A stretch of DNA of 64,000 nucleotides from Argentina anserina. Lineage: Eukaryota; Streptophyta; Magnoliopsida; Rosales; Rosaceae. Below the pieces are notes generated by a model. It was not told the origin of the DNA. It saw nothing but the letters and a program-made list of their open reading frames with translations, and made no database searches. The DNA lies in assembly GCF_933775445.1 (NCBI RefSeq), contig NC_065872.1:14322001-14386000 (forward strand). Direction: 5' to 3'. Made by a program: the position numbers and the translations under genes. Positions within the stretch are counted from its first letter, which is position 1. Every line of letters starts with the position of its first letter. This document shows, piece after piece, positions 13,401 to 24,686 of the stretch.

Positions 13401-14953
13401 ATTGTCGCTTCTCAACACTTTGATTTTCCTGCCCGTTTGGTTCTCGATTTCAGCCTTCCACTCCTTGAACTTTGGAAAGACCTCATCTTTTGTCCTCATA
13501 AAGTAAACCCAAACTTTCCTTGAAAAATCATCTATGAAAGAGACAAAGTATTTGGCCTTACCCAACGATTTTGTTGATGCAGGCCCCCAAACATCTGTGT
13601 GAATATAGTCTAATACTCCTTTGGATTTGTTCTCACTGCTGCTCACTTTCTGGGGTACATGTAATGTGTAATTTCCAACTATTTCAGTTGTAGCTTTAAA
13701 GCTTAAAGCATTTTTGTCTCAGTGGTCTTTACGTTCCTTTCCTCTGATAAAACTTATGTTTCCAAAGAATATACAGAAAACATTAAAACAAAAGATTAAG
13801 AAAGAAGTATTCTTCAACTTCAAAGTATACATATAAACCATTTATAGTTCATTGCTTGCTTTGTAGGATACTTGTTGTGCCATGTCCTGGAGGAAAAGAT
13901 TATGTACAGTCGATGTATGATAGGAAGATGATTATCTGAACTGTGATATTGTTGAAGCGTCTATATTGTGCAAATGAATTACTTCCAAGTGTACTGTAGA
14001 TTGATAATACCCATCTGTGAGTTTAAGATTTGTACTTTGTTTGTCTGACATACAATTTTTTCTTGATCTGGCCATGTAGCATATATTCTGAGCTAATTAC
14101 CTCTGCCAAGGAAGATAATCCACAGCCTGTGGTAGAGCAGTTTTTAGCCCTCCATGCTAGCTTGAATAATGCTCGTCTAGTAGCTGATTCTCTATCCAAA
14201 GTTACACCAGCCGGTTCATCCCCAGATCGTGAAGGGACCCCATCAGAAGAAGTGCTAAAGGTTACATCTGAGAGGTGGAAACAGGCAGCATATTGGGTAC
14301 AAGCTGCATTAGCGACTAATTTGTCTTCCTTTGCTGTCTTTAGTAAAGAGACCAATTCAACCTCTGTTCCGGGTTCAGCTTCCTCTCAAAACCAAAAGAA
14401 TGTCTCTGCAAATCAACCCATCTTAGTTCTAGACAACTCTACCAAGAATGGGACGACAAAATCCCAGGGAAAAATTCGCCAGACAGTAGGCTCCAAGGTT
14501 GGTGCAACACCAGGGACTCCTCGACGAGTCGGGGATGGATCAGCCCTCAGTCAAAAACCACAAGCACAACCTCTACCTGAATGGATTAAAGGAAATGGGC
14601 TATATGAGACTGTCGACTTGGCCGAAATGTTGCGACTGCACTCACAAGATTGGTTCTTGAAATTTGTGGAGAGGTTCCTCGATGCTGATGTGGACACTTC
14701 AGCTTTGTCGGATAATGGTCAAATATCAGGAATGTTAACTCAGCTCAAGAGTGTGAATGATTGGTTGGATAGTATTGGTTCTAACACAGATGCAGAAGAA
14801 GCAACTGCTGTTTCTGAAGAGACCATTGACAGGCTACGGAAAAAGATCTACGACTATCTTCTTACACATGTCGAATCTGCTGCCGCCGCTCTTGGTGGAG
14901 GACCACAGTCATCACCACGGCTTCCAACAACAGAAACAAAAGTTAGAAAATGA
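7430..14953 (+). CDS. DUF936-family plant protein
   Basis: Coding exons 7430-8359, 8682-8990, 9419-9510 and 14080-14953 join in phase to give about 734 residues. The N-terminus ([19 protein letters not shown], then [17 protein letters not shown] and [19 protein letters not shown]) is the conserved DUF936 region found in land plants. The middle is Ser/Lys-rich, basic and low in complexity. The C-terminal exon has conserved helices ([38 protein letters not shown]) typical of the family. Its biochemical function is not established and I assign none. The start is chosen because the family begins at this Met-Ala-Asn. The last intron (9511-14079, about 4.6 kb) is unusually long because a copia-type retrotransposon fragment lies in it on the opposite strand. 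All splice sites flanking that intron are intact, so the gene is probably functional. Confidence 0.85.
9511..10383. other. 5' part of the enlarged DUF936-gene intron
   Basis: This is intron sequence between the donor at 9511 and the LTR start at 10384. It holds no conserved ORF and no terminal repeats that I could recognise. Confidence 0.5.
10384..10843 (-). repeat. 3' LTR of the intronic copia element
   Basis: A 460-bp LTR, minus orientation, beginning TGTTGTGTTTTTGG next to the polypurine tract and ending in ACAACA. On the plus strand it carries a CT-rich stretch (about 10565-10640). No second copy was seen at the other end of the element. Confidence 0.8.
11001..13646 (-). pseudogene. Copia pol fragment (integrase, RT, RNase H) with one internal stop
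   Basis: 838 codons are open from 13646 to a TAG at 11130-11132. Past that stop the same frame stays open to TGA at 11003-11001 and encodes the expected RNase H tail ([15 protein letters not shown]). Visible motifs: integrase [16 protein letters not shown] and [29 protein letters not shown] and the catalytic YVDD; RNase H DSDFAGD, RRSTTGY and [10 protein letters not shown]. The codon at 13646 is GTG and not a genuine start, since the open frame continues upstream to a TGA near 13721. The near-intact frame suggests a fairly recent insertion, although truncation means it cannot be autonomous. Confidence 0.88.
13661..14079. other. 3' part of the enlarged DUF936-gene intron
   Basis: AT-rich intron sequence ending in the acceptor catgtag (14073-14079). 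No gene or repeat structure was recognised. Confidence 0.5.
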
Positions 14954-15768
14954 ATCAATTTATATACTGCACTGTAGTTTGGTACTGCTGAGTTTTAGTG
15001 TCCTGCATTTGGCTTCATGCATTACCTATCCTCGAAGCCGAGCCCTTAAACCACCAAGTGGTCCGAGGAGCTCGGTTCGACTGTGTACATATATATCTCA
15101 CATGGGTCCGAGGAGAGGGGTATAGATGGCAAATGGTGGCTAGTTAGAAGAGAGAATTTGAGTTGAAAGTGCAACATATGTTTTTTTTCTTCTTGTTCCT
15201 TTGATCCTTTATACAGCTTGTTTCATGAGAGGGGTGACAGGAAATCAAAATAGTTTTGGGGAGTTGGAGGTTTGAAATTTCTTCGTATATTGTGGCTTGA
15301 TTATATGCCTTGTTGAACCTCATAGAGGGTGGAGACTTGGAGTAACTTTCAATTGTGTTGGCAAGGTTAATTACCTCAAGGTGGCCTTTTATAGAAGTAA
15401 ACTTTTGGCAAGAGAAATAGCCGTTGAAAAGGTCACTGTCGTGAACTTCTGATTTTCACCCTCAAGTTTTTTTTTTTTTTTTACAAAGAAGGAACTTACC
15501 TCTAGAGTCTAGACTAAAATGCGAGTGTAAAGGGTAAAAATCAAACAGGAATAATGTCAAGAACGATACTACATAATTAGATACTGAAAAACATGAAACA
15601 ATGTCACAAAACAAATGCCTCAAAGTCTCAAACACTGATCTCTACATTGAAAATGTATGAAGTACTAACCAGACATCTGGATAAATAGTGCAAAAATTAC
15701 CGGTTGCAGTAAAAACTATGTCTGCGGTTAATCACGGAAGGTACGAGAAATACAGAAATTGGTGGGAC

Positions 15769-15862
15769 TATAAATAATGGAGAGCTCAATTATGGTGAAG
15801 GAGAGAGTGAAAGTTTGACCAAAGACTGAGTGTGAAGTCAAGTCTCTCTGAGAGAGCCAAAG
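15769..15862 (+). promoter_or_regulatory. TATA box and 5' leader of the CRT3-like gene
   Basis: TATAAAT at 15769-15775 lies about 90 bp before the ATG, implying a start near 15800. The leader contains TTTGACC (15814-15820), which matches the WRKY W-box core TTGAC. A W-box would fit the immune-receptor role of CRT3, but one short motif is weak evidence. Confidence 0.5.
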
Positions 15863-18800
15863 ATGAAGCTTCTCGAACCTCTTAACCTTCTTCACCTTCT
15901 TCTTCTGCTTCCGCTTCTCTTCCGTCTCGCCGTCGCCGAAGTCTTCTTCGAGGAGCGATTTGAAGGTACACGCTGGCTATAACTTTACCGAATTCAAATA
16001 CAGTAAACGATTGCTCCCTCTAGAATCTTCGTCTGCTATTTTGGATCAGATTGCTTAGATTTGGTTAATGCTTTGCTTAATTAGTTGCGGAAACGAGTGA
16101 TTTAGTGTTTGTGTTAGTAAAGATCACGAGTTTTATTAATTAATTTATGATGTATGAGCCTAGTGTTGAGCTATGAAATTCGTTGAGATTTGGATTGGTG
16201 ATTAAGTTGAGGGAGTGATTTAGTTTGTGTGTGTGGTAGCTGAGATGATTGGTTTTGATTAGTAACTAGGGATTTAGCATTGGTGTTGTTTTCGAGTTTG
16301 TTAGGAAATGTGATTTGTGTGATCATTTTGTGTGTGGAGAAAAGATGGATGGAAGAGCCGGTGGGTGTTGTCGGACTGGAAGAGGGCCGAAGGGAAAGCC
16401 GGAACGTTTAAGTACACCGCAGGGAAATGGTCTGGAGATCCTGATGATAAAGGTATGCTAAGGACTTGATTGATTTTTTTATGTTTTTTAACAGATTTGT
16501 GCTTTTGGATGATGATTTATGTGTTTATGTAGGCATTCAGACATATAGTGATGCAAAGCATTACGCCATATCTGCGAAGATTCCCGAGTTCAGCAACAAA
16601 AACAGAACTCTAGTGGTCCAGTACTCGATTAAATTTGAGCAAGACATTGAATGTGGTGGAGGTTACATTAAGCTTCTGTCTGGCTATGTGAATCAGAAGA
16701 AGTTCGGCGGTGATACCCCATACAGGTCTGTGGATTTTATAGCTTCTGCCACCACAGAGACACGCATATGTACTGTTTGTCAATTCGAGGACTCTTATAT
16801 TGCTTAAGAATCTTTATAGAAAAGTATGTCTGCAAGCTGTGCCCTGCGTGATTATTTTGTTTGTTCTAACTCATATGCTCATCCATTCTTTATGGTTATG
16901 TGGTAACGAACTCATGAATCCTTGGTAACATTTTGTCCGTTTTAATTTGTATCTGATACATTCATGGAATTAATTTGTATTTCATGGCCAGCTAACTTCA
17001 TACCTTGTTTGAGACACTCAGCCAAATGTTATTGACTTATAGATTCTGGAACTCAATATAAGATGGTTTTGTTAGTATTATGTTTAACAAAGGTCTTAGG
17101 CAGAGAACATTTAACAAAACAAATCAAAGAAATACAGGCTGAGACAAATAATGCAGCTTGAGTAGCTTAGGAACTGGTCATGTCAACATTAGGCTTTCAT
17201 AAATAGTGTTGAGTTCGCCTTGAAGTAATTACTAAAGATCAAGTCACCTTGAAGTTGATTTATTTTTGCGTTTGTCAGGTTGCCTGTATGAAGTTCACAT
17301 ACTTGGTTTTTGGCAAGCTTGCATGCTGTATAACTTTCTTAATTGTCATCTTTCTTACTTCACATTTTGTTATTGCAGTTTCATGTTTGGACCAGATCTA
17401 TGTGGCTCACAGACCAAAAAACTACATCTTATACTTTCTTACCAGGGGCAGAATTATCCCATTAAAAAGGATCTTCAATGTGAAACAGACAAGTTAACTC
17501 ATTTTTATACATTTATTCTTAGACCTGATGCAACTTATAGTGTCCTTGTTGACAATCGAGAAAAAGATTCTGGAAGCATGTATACTGACTGGGATATACT
17601 TCCCCCACGAAAAATCAAGGATGTTAACACAAGAAAGGTATTGTTTTAATATCTAAATTGTTTAAATAATTGATGTCATGCATGACTAAGTGTTGAGGAG
17701 TGCTTTGTCTGGAAGTTATATTCTAAATCAACACTATCTGATGTTGTACATACTTTTGGTAAATTTTTGCTTATCAATCAAATAACTTTCATAATTTTGA
17801 TTATTTCATTATGCACTTGTCTCGTTCATACCTAACCTACCACTTCATATCACAGATTTATATATTTACTATTGTTGTCCTCGCAGCCATCAGACTGGGA
17901 TGACAGAGAGTACATTGACGACCTTAAAGCCGCCAAACCAGAGGTATCATACTCTGCTCTAGTAATAAGTTATATGTAATCAACTAATCATTTCATATAA
18001 TTCACAAATTCTATTTATCTCTTTTAATGTTGTAGGGCTATGATTCGATTCCATCAGAAATTCCTGATCCAAAGGCCAAAGAGGTTTGTTGAATTCTATT
18101 TATCATTGCATTGAATATGCTGTGACTTCTGTCAACGCTGGTGGGATTAATGCAAACACAATCCCTGGACAAATTCTTTTGTTATGCATGTGGAATATTT
18201 GTTCTGATTAGGAGCTAGAATTTAGTGGGAATAGGATTTGATGAGACCATGACCTTGCATCTCCTGGAAATTTTTATTATGTCTGTCTGCAATTCTGCAT
18301 TCATTAAATGCATTTATTGGGTTTCACGAATTACTTAGATATTGGATGAAAAGTTTTCTGAAAAAGTGCTGATGGTTTCATAGCCGGAGGACTGGGATGA
18401 GGAAGAGAACGGAGTATGGAGACCACCGAAGATCCCAAATCCAGCTTACAAGGGGCCATGGAAGCGCAAGGTGCTTTTATAATAATATAAATTAGATTGA
18501 AAATCATTGTTGACATGGCTGCTAATTTTTTTGATGTGATGCAGAAGGTCAAGAACCCCAACTATAAGGGGAAGTGGAAGACTCCATGGATTGATAACCC
18601 AGGTATGTTCACGAGCTTCCGAAAATTTCTAGTGTGTAGAAGTTCCTTGTTTGACACAACAGAAGGGAAGAAAGAATACACAATCATATATGAAGATTAT
18701 TGAATGCTCTCAATTCTATTAATATATCCTATATGGTCAACCAAAGTGATTATTCAATTTCCAGTGGCTCCTGATTTTAAGTGCATATATGCCATAAAAA

Positions 18801-20885
18801 TATGAGGCCAGTCTCATATGCCATCCTCCTTTTGGGTCTGATTATTCTATTTAAAGGATTTATAGTGCTGTTGACATAGTTTGACATGAGTTGTATCCAC
18901 ATAGAAGATAGCAAGTCCTTTATCCTATTTACTTGATTTAAAGGACCCCAACATCCTGTTGACATAGATTGTTTTTCTTTGACGCACAAAACGAGTTTGC
19001 CTTTGTCACTTTGCTGCAAGTTTCTTAAGGTTGCTTATAATGGTGTGTGTTTGTGTGTGTCTAAGAATGTGGAGTCAGATTTCTGTCCAGCTTAGCAGTT
19101 TTCTTAACTTACAGCTTCAAACTTTTCCTGTATTTGTGCAGAGTTTGAGGATGATCCTGACCTTTATGTGCTGAAGCCAATAAAATATGTGGGCATTGAA
19201 GTTTGGCAGGTAGGTGTCATGAAGTAACATTTTCTACCAAAATTTCACTACTTTGATCAAAACTTGAAACAACTACATTCAGAGAGGTGTCAAAATGATT
19301 TTATTTTATTACAAAAATTGGAATTAGTAAACTTGTTGCTCTGATCCTTTCTGGAATGTTGAGCCTCATCAAATGGGTTGCAGGTAAAAGCTGGTTCAGT
19401 TTTCGACAACATTTTGATTTGTGATGATCCACAGTATGCAAAACAAGTGGTAGAAGAGATTTTTTCAAATAGAGAGGTAAGTTGGTCCTTCAAATGTTTA
19501 TTTTTGTCATTTAACTTGATTAAAGTGTCAAACATCAGTAATGAGCTGCGTACCTTTAGGCTGAAAAAGAAGCCTTTGAGGAAGCAGAGAAGGAGAGAAG
19601 AGCACGAGAAGAAGAGGTGAATAAGAGTAACTTCTTCTTTGCTTTTTAACTCTGAGTTGCCACTGTAATCACACACTAGTCGTGATCGATACCAATCCAA
19701 TTTGATTGCTCATGTAGGATGCCAGAAGAGCACGAGAGGAAGGTGAAAAAAGGAAAAGGGAGAGAGATCATCAGTATGGAGATAGGAGGCGCCGTAGAAG
19801 GGTATTGCACTTCTTGATTCCGTTTCATTTCTGATATGATACTGTTGTTTTTGTCTCAGTAGTACATAAAAAATAGATTCCATGCTGTTAACTCCTTTTA
19901 GGTTGGTAAGGATTGATTAGTTAGGATGTTTTCAATAATGATATCTTCCCACATTATCATAGTAACTGTTAACTTTGATTTACATTGTCAATCTCTGGGA
20001 AGATTATGATTCTAGAGATGCTGAACATGAAGGTAATACACATATTGTATGGTTTACATCAAAAGGAGGCCCTAATTAGGAGTAGGAAAAAAGTCTTTTT
20101 ATAGACGTTTTTTGTTTTTGTTTTCTGGGTTGATGCATGGTTGTCTAACTGATAAAAAGTTCAAAACCCACAATAAAACAGATGGACCCTAATTAGATAG
20201 GTATACTTTCAAGTCCTCTCAAGGTTTAGATCGTGTAGTAGTATGGACTTATCACGAGACAGGATGGATGTAATCTGCAAGTTGATCTTCTTACAGTTGG
20301 GTATGATGCAAAATTAAAATGTGTTCATTACAGATTTGTGATAATGACACCGAGAGTCTGATTTGAATACTGTGTTTTGTTTTGCAGCATGATCCACGGG
20401 ATTATTTGGATGATTACCATGTAAGGAGTGTTAACCTTTTACTTTATTTCGTTCTCTTTTCATTGTTTATTAGCGCCATAGTGATTCTATGTCTTGTATT
20501 AGACCCAAATAAGTGGAACCTCTAGCTAATTATATTCCAAAGTTGCATGTAAAAGTCATTCACGATGAACATTACTGCTGCACTATTTATACTACATGAG
20601 CAAATGGCAACCTATGAACAAGAATATAAAAATAAATGTGTTTAGGCACCTTGACCTTAAAGTTAAACCATCCATTCACTGAAGAATATTCAAGCTCCCA
20701 TCAACGTGTTTTACCATGTTTGAGCTCCTTAATGCTGCATCTTAACTATGAACTAAACATATGCATACCATGTTTAAAGACTGCTGCGTATTTTTATACT
20801 GATCACAAGATAGTGACTCTGAGTTCTTTGTTTTTTTTTTTTCAATTTCAATTTAATTTTTCTTGACTTGCAGGATGAACTATGA
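15863..20885 (+). CDS. CRT3: Calreticulin-3 (plant CRT3-type ER chaperone)
   Basis: A Ca2+-binding lectin chaperone of the ER lumen. In Arabidopsis CRT3 folds or retains glycoprotein receptors such as EFR and defective BRI1. Fourteen coding exons: 15863-15965, 16345-16452, 16533-16725, 17379-17637, 17887-17943, 18036-18083, 18384-18470, 18545-18602, 19142-19209, 19384-19476, 19560-19616, 19718-19801, 20388-20420 and 20874-20885. All are in phase and give 419 residues, near the usual 424. Residues 1-25 are a Leu-rich signal peptide ending AVA. The calreticulin signatures [16 protein letters not shown] and MFGPDLCG are present, followed by P-domain repeats ([30 protein letters not shown]). The C-domain is basic and Arg-rich rather than acidic, which marks the CRT3 class, and ends in the ER retrieval signal HDEL. 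His is encoded by exon 13 and Asp-Glu-Leu by exon 14. Confidence 0.95.
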
Positions 20886-22800
20886 CACATCATATTGATG
20901 TTTCAATTCATATTACACCTCACCAAAAGCACTCCCCATTATCAATCGAGAGGCATGTTTTTTGTCCAAAACTCCAAATCAAGGACGTGGTACGGAGGTC
21001 ATTCAAGTATTCTTTGGCCATGGGATCTTCTGTAGCTTTCTAATGTCAGGGACCAAAAATATCAAATGGTGATGCGTGTTTTTGGTTGAGTACAAGGATG
21101 TTGTGATATTGTATGCTCACCCGACTTGTATCAAATTTAGCTTATGCCTCAAGAATGCATCAACTTTTCTTCTGGTTTCTATTCTACAACATCTTCAATC
21201 TTTTTTGTACTTTTCTGTTTTCAAAGGGGAAAGGTTAATTGGTTTGTTGGCATCAGAATACATAAAATATCAAAACCCTGGAAAATGAAAAATAAAATAA
21301 AAATTCAGCTCCATATTTTGGCCAAACAGAACCTAAAACATACAAATTCAATCCCAGCATTAGCTTGTATTGTTTCTGGGATTGAACATAGATGGGAAGA
21401 TATTGTTTGCATTGTGTCAGCTAATTTCTTTTTTCGTTGCTAGCATGAGTGGCATCCCGGAATCTAGCATCATTTCTGCTGACCAACTTCATTTGTCGCT
21501 AGGATCCCAGAACCTGGCATAATTCCTGCTGATTGATGTAAGTTGAGGCCAGGCTGACGTTATTGGTTAAACCATGACAACAGCAGATCAAGCTAGAGAG
21601 GTTGCAGATCGCTAAACAGGTCTGCCGCTCCGATATCATGCACAGAATGTAAAACACTGATTTTGTTATGCTTCCGAAAGCACTTTCATCTCTTGTCAAA
21701 GCACTGCATGTACGTACCGTAACAGTGTAATATTCCGTACTACCCCAAAGATTGAGACTTAGGGAGTAGCTTTTATCAGTGCTTGACAATGTTATTATAT
21801 GTAAACATGAGCACATCTTCACTAACCTGAGAAGTGAGAAATTAATTATTTTCCAGCCGCCGGGCCTAGCTGATTTAAGCTACTGTTGGAAACACTTCAC
21901 GTGAGTACTATGTTACAAAATCACCCTTTTGGACTACAGACTTCGATTTGATTTAAAGCTCGAAAGCTCAGGTAGTGGTTTCATCCTCAGCTTCCAATTC
22001 TGTTTATGCTCCATTATTGCTTAACTTGCTCGATCAAATCCTTCTTTTATAAAACTTTACTTTCTGCCCTTGTTTGTGTATGGCGCTTTTGAACACACTA
22101 GTATGTACATAGGAATTAGCAGCCAGGTGGTTCTGTACTCCATTTTGGTGTGTTTGCATGTGCCGCCTCAATAAGCCTCAATAATGCAACAATGAACAAT
22201 TATTGGCTTTTAACTTTTAAGGGTTTTTTAAACAGCACTGGCGACCACTTTGTAGCAAGATATCGGTTCAAATTAAAAGGATTTAGTATAAAGGAAAAGG
22301 AAGAGATTCAGGCATTCAGCTGTCTCATCTGATTGGGAAACCCCTTTCGAGGCTTTCTTGGTTCTTAAGTGGCTTTCTTTTTATCAGAATAGACAGCCAC
22401 TTTGGACAATCTTAATCTTGCAATGTTGAGTCAGCTCTTGGACATATATATTTATCAAGTTTCAATTTACAAAGACGTATGGAAATGCCGTGAATTGTAG
22501 TTAGGTTTAGTGACAAAGAGCATTTACATTTGTGTCACGCTTAAAATGAAAAATGATGTGATTGAAGTTGTTAATAAGAGCAAAAAAATTAATAATGCAC
22601 AATTCCGGAGTACTTTGTACAAATTCGCAACTACTAGCATAATTACACTTGGCCTTGGCTGATGGGTTTCACTCTTTCCAGAAATGAAGACACTTGATCG
22701 AATTAGTGCTTCATCCATTAAAACCCTAAAGGCATATAGCTAATTAATAGCTCAACCCAGCACATATTTATAATTATAAAGCTAACAGAAAAGAATTTTA
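20886..22800. other. CRT3 3' UTR and intergenic spacer
   Basis: The 3' UTR probably ends near 21100. The remainder is AT-rich and has only short unrelated ORFs. Two imperfect copies of a roughly 45-bp phrase (near 21455-21485 and 21505-21535) are the only structure noticed. Confidence 0.45.
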
Positions 22801-22824
22801 AACCCTATAATTAGCGCTCTTTGA

Positions 22825-23520
22825 TTAGCTAATAGTTTCCCTATAATTACGGATAAACCCTTCAGGTTGAAGTGCTACAATGCTTACTACAGTTTCCTGC
22901 ACAGGAACAGCACGAGTTGTGTCCGACGAGCTAGACGCCTGGCTGAAGCCAACGATCTTCTGACAGGTCTCGATCAAGCTTTGCCGGCATTTAGGGCATG
23001 AAGAGTGAGAACTCAGCCACTTATCGATGCACCTCACGTGGAATCCATGGTTACACTTGGGAAGTAGCTTGACGCGCTCGCCGGTTGTAAACTCCGACAA
23101 ACAAATCATGCACTCAGTGTCCAACCCGGGAAGGTTAAGATCAGCTGAGTAACTAACGATCGGAAAAGTCTTAAGGGCTTTCTTCTTAACTCCGGTGTTA
23201 GCGAGCCTCGCTGAGTTATCACTGGAGGAAGAAGATTCCGAGGCCACGAAGCTCGAGCACCTCAGAGCGCACTTTATGATGGAGTTGAGCCCCAAAGAGC
23301 AAATCAGAGCGCAGAGGAGGACTGAGAGCACCATGACCACATTGGCATCGAAGCTGTTGTCACCGGGGTACTGATCTGGAGAAGAAGAAGATGTGTCGTG
23401 CGGGGTTGAAGAAGGGGAGATGGGTGGAGGGTAAAGTGGGTTGTGGAGGAGTAGTCTTCTGGAGTAGAAGTCCCCAAGAAGATCGCTAAGTTGGTGAGAA
23501 GCAAAGGCAGAAGCAGGCAT
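22825..23520 (-). CDS. ATL-family RING-H2 E3 ubiquitin ligase (ATL78-like)
   Basis: An intronless 231-residue ORF, the usual single-exon form of ATL genes. Residues about 60-87 (NVVMVLSVLLCALICSLGL) form one membrane segment. A basic stretch KKKALKTFP (112-120) and the GLD-type region follow. The RING-H2 domain has C137-x2-C140-x15-C156-x-H158-x2-H161-x2-C164-x10-C175-x2-C178 with the conserved Trp168, so all zinc ligands are present. ATL proteins are membrane-anchored E3 ligases, often linked to defence or abiotic stress. The LLLH N-terminal region and the segment around CALRCSS recall Arabidopsis ATL78, but I cannot exclude a neighbouring subfamily. The first Met is used: a TATA box sits about 77 bp upstream. 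Confidence 0.92.
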   Translation of the reverse strand: MPASAFASHQLSDLLGDFYSRRLLLHNPLYPPPISPSSTPHDTSSSSPDQYPGDNSFDANVVMVLSVLLCALICSLGLNSIIKCALRCSSFVASESSSSSDNSARLANTGVKKKALKTFPIVSYSADLNLPGLDTECMICLSEFTTGERVKLLPKCNHGFHVRCIDKWLSSHSSCPKCRQSLIETCQKIVGFSQASSSSDTTRAVPVQETVVSIVALQPEGFIRNYRETIS

Positions 23521-23596
23521 GATAAGTCTGTGAGGAAGTTGAAGTTGGTACGAGAGAGTGAATCGAATTAATGGTTGCAGAAGCTGCAGACGGGTT

Positions 23597-23606
23597 TATA
23601 TTTATA
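23597..23606 (-). promoter_or_regulatory. TATA box of the ATL gene
   Basis: The minus strand reads TATAAATATA, with its nearest base about 77 bp upstream of the ATG at 23520. This gives a short leader of roughly 45-50 bases. Confidence 0.6.
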
Positions 23607-24262
23607 CGAAAAAGTTCAACATTTTTAAGGGTATATTTGCTTTTCCATTTTCTAATATACAAGGATTACTGTATCGTACCTGAGAATATTCTGATGGGGT
23701 TTTAGCACCCGCATTACTGGGGAGGGTTTATTTTAAGTTGCAGATAATAGAGATTTTTCAAACCCTATGGATACTCCACTAAGCCTCATGGTAGTTTTAA
23801 TGGTTTCTAATCAATTAAGGTGGGGGAGCTCTCTTCCACCTCCAGCGGCAGCGCAGTTGAGAATAACAAGTGGCGATTTCTGTGATTGAATCATATCTCT
23901 GAAAATGAGATTTGGGACCCATTAATTTAGGAAGGGGCCGGCCAAGAAGTTTAGCCGGAGAAATGAACCTTAATCAATCAATAATAGTAGGGTTTAGGAC
24001 CATGCATATTAATTTCTCCTATGTCAAAACTTGAGAAGTGATTTTCAATTAGGAGAGGATTAGAAAAGTGTGGATTCTTTTAAGTACTCAATTATTGGTT
24101 GCCTATTGATGGATTGTGTTAGTAATGTCCCATCATTTCTCAGTTTCTTTTAAATAAGAGTAAGTCCTAGCCGGCTAGCTTAGACGTTATATAAGTGCTG
24201 GTTAACTCTAATTCTTTAAAGCAACTTAATTACTTCACCCTAGTTCGACAAACCTGCCATGC

Positions 24263-24518
24263 CACATCTGTAAGCAAGTTCTTCAAGTAAGGCATTTCTA
24301 ATCTTGACGTTGCTCCTATATGTACATTTTGTAGTGTAAAAGACTATGAGCGAAAATTTGATTGAATAAAGTCTGAGCCATATATATCAAGAAAATGCGC
24401 ATAATTATTATTATTAGCAATTGACTCTTCAAGCAATTATGCTCAGTGGATCTGAAATTCAAGAATGATTGACCCAAGATTAGAGATGCCTTACGTTTAG
24501 AACTTGCTTACAGATGTG
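24263..24518. mobile_element. MITE-like hairpin element
   Basis: Inverted arms of about 44 bp, 24263-24306 (cacatctgtaagcaagttct...) and 24475-24518, pair with a few mismatches and enclose about 170 bp of AT-rich sequence. No ORF is present. I did not see a clear TSD, so the superfamily is undefined. Confidence 0.6.
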
Positions 24519-24629
24519 AAAAGTTTTATATAGTTAAAGGCGGTTTATTGGTAAAATTCATATAAGTTCCCTCGTTAACATTTCGTTTAACTCTGGTCGG
24601 TCTAAACATAAGTCCCTTCACTCTTGTTG

Positions 24630-24632
<3 letters not shown>

Positions 24633-24681
<49 letters not shown>
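24633..24681. repeat. (TA)n microsatellite
   Basis: About 24 uninterrupted TA units. Confidence 0.9.

Positions 24682-24686
<5 letters not shown>

Larger units (their letters stand above)
10384..13660 (-). mobile_element. 5'-truncated Ty1/copia retrotransposon in an intron, antisense to the host gene
   Basis: Read on the minus strand, this is integrase core, reverse transcriptase, RNase H, polypurine tract and a 3' LTR. Gag, protease and the 5' LTR are missing: recognisable coding stops at about 13650, right at the start of the integrase core. The LTR (10384-10843) has TGTTGT/ACAACA ends, and the adjoining tract AAGGTGGAGAT (10844-10854) is the usual copia polypurine tract. The missing 5' end prevents a TSD call. 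The order INT-RT-RH places it in Ty1/copia rather than Ty3/gypsy. The element lies wholly inside intron 3 of the DUF936 gene. Confidence 0.9.

Noticed and set aside
19384..19620. 80-codon ORF inside the calreticulin gene
   Set aside because: It is exon 10 read through the donor at 19477. The spliced product is the supported one.
20002..20033. Possible 30-base extra exon in the CRT3-like gene
   Set aside because: It is flanked by AG and GT and keeps the frame, but the hydrophobic Met/Leu-rich product does not fit the basic C-domain. It is probably chance.
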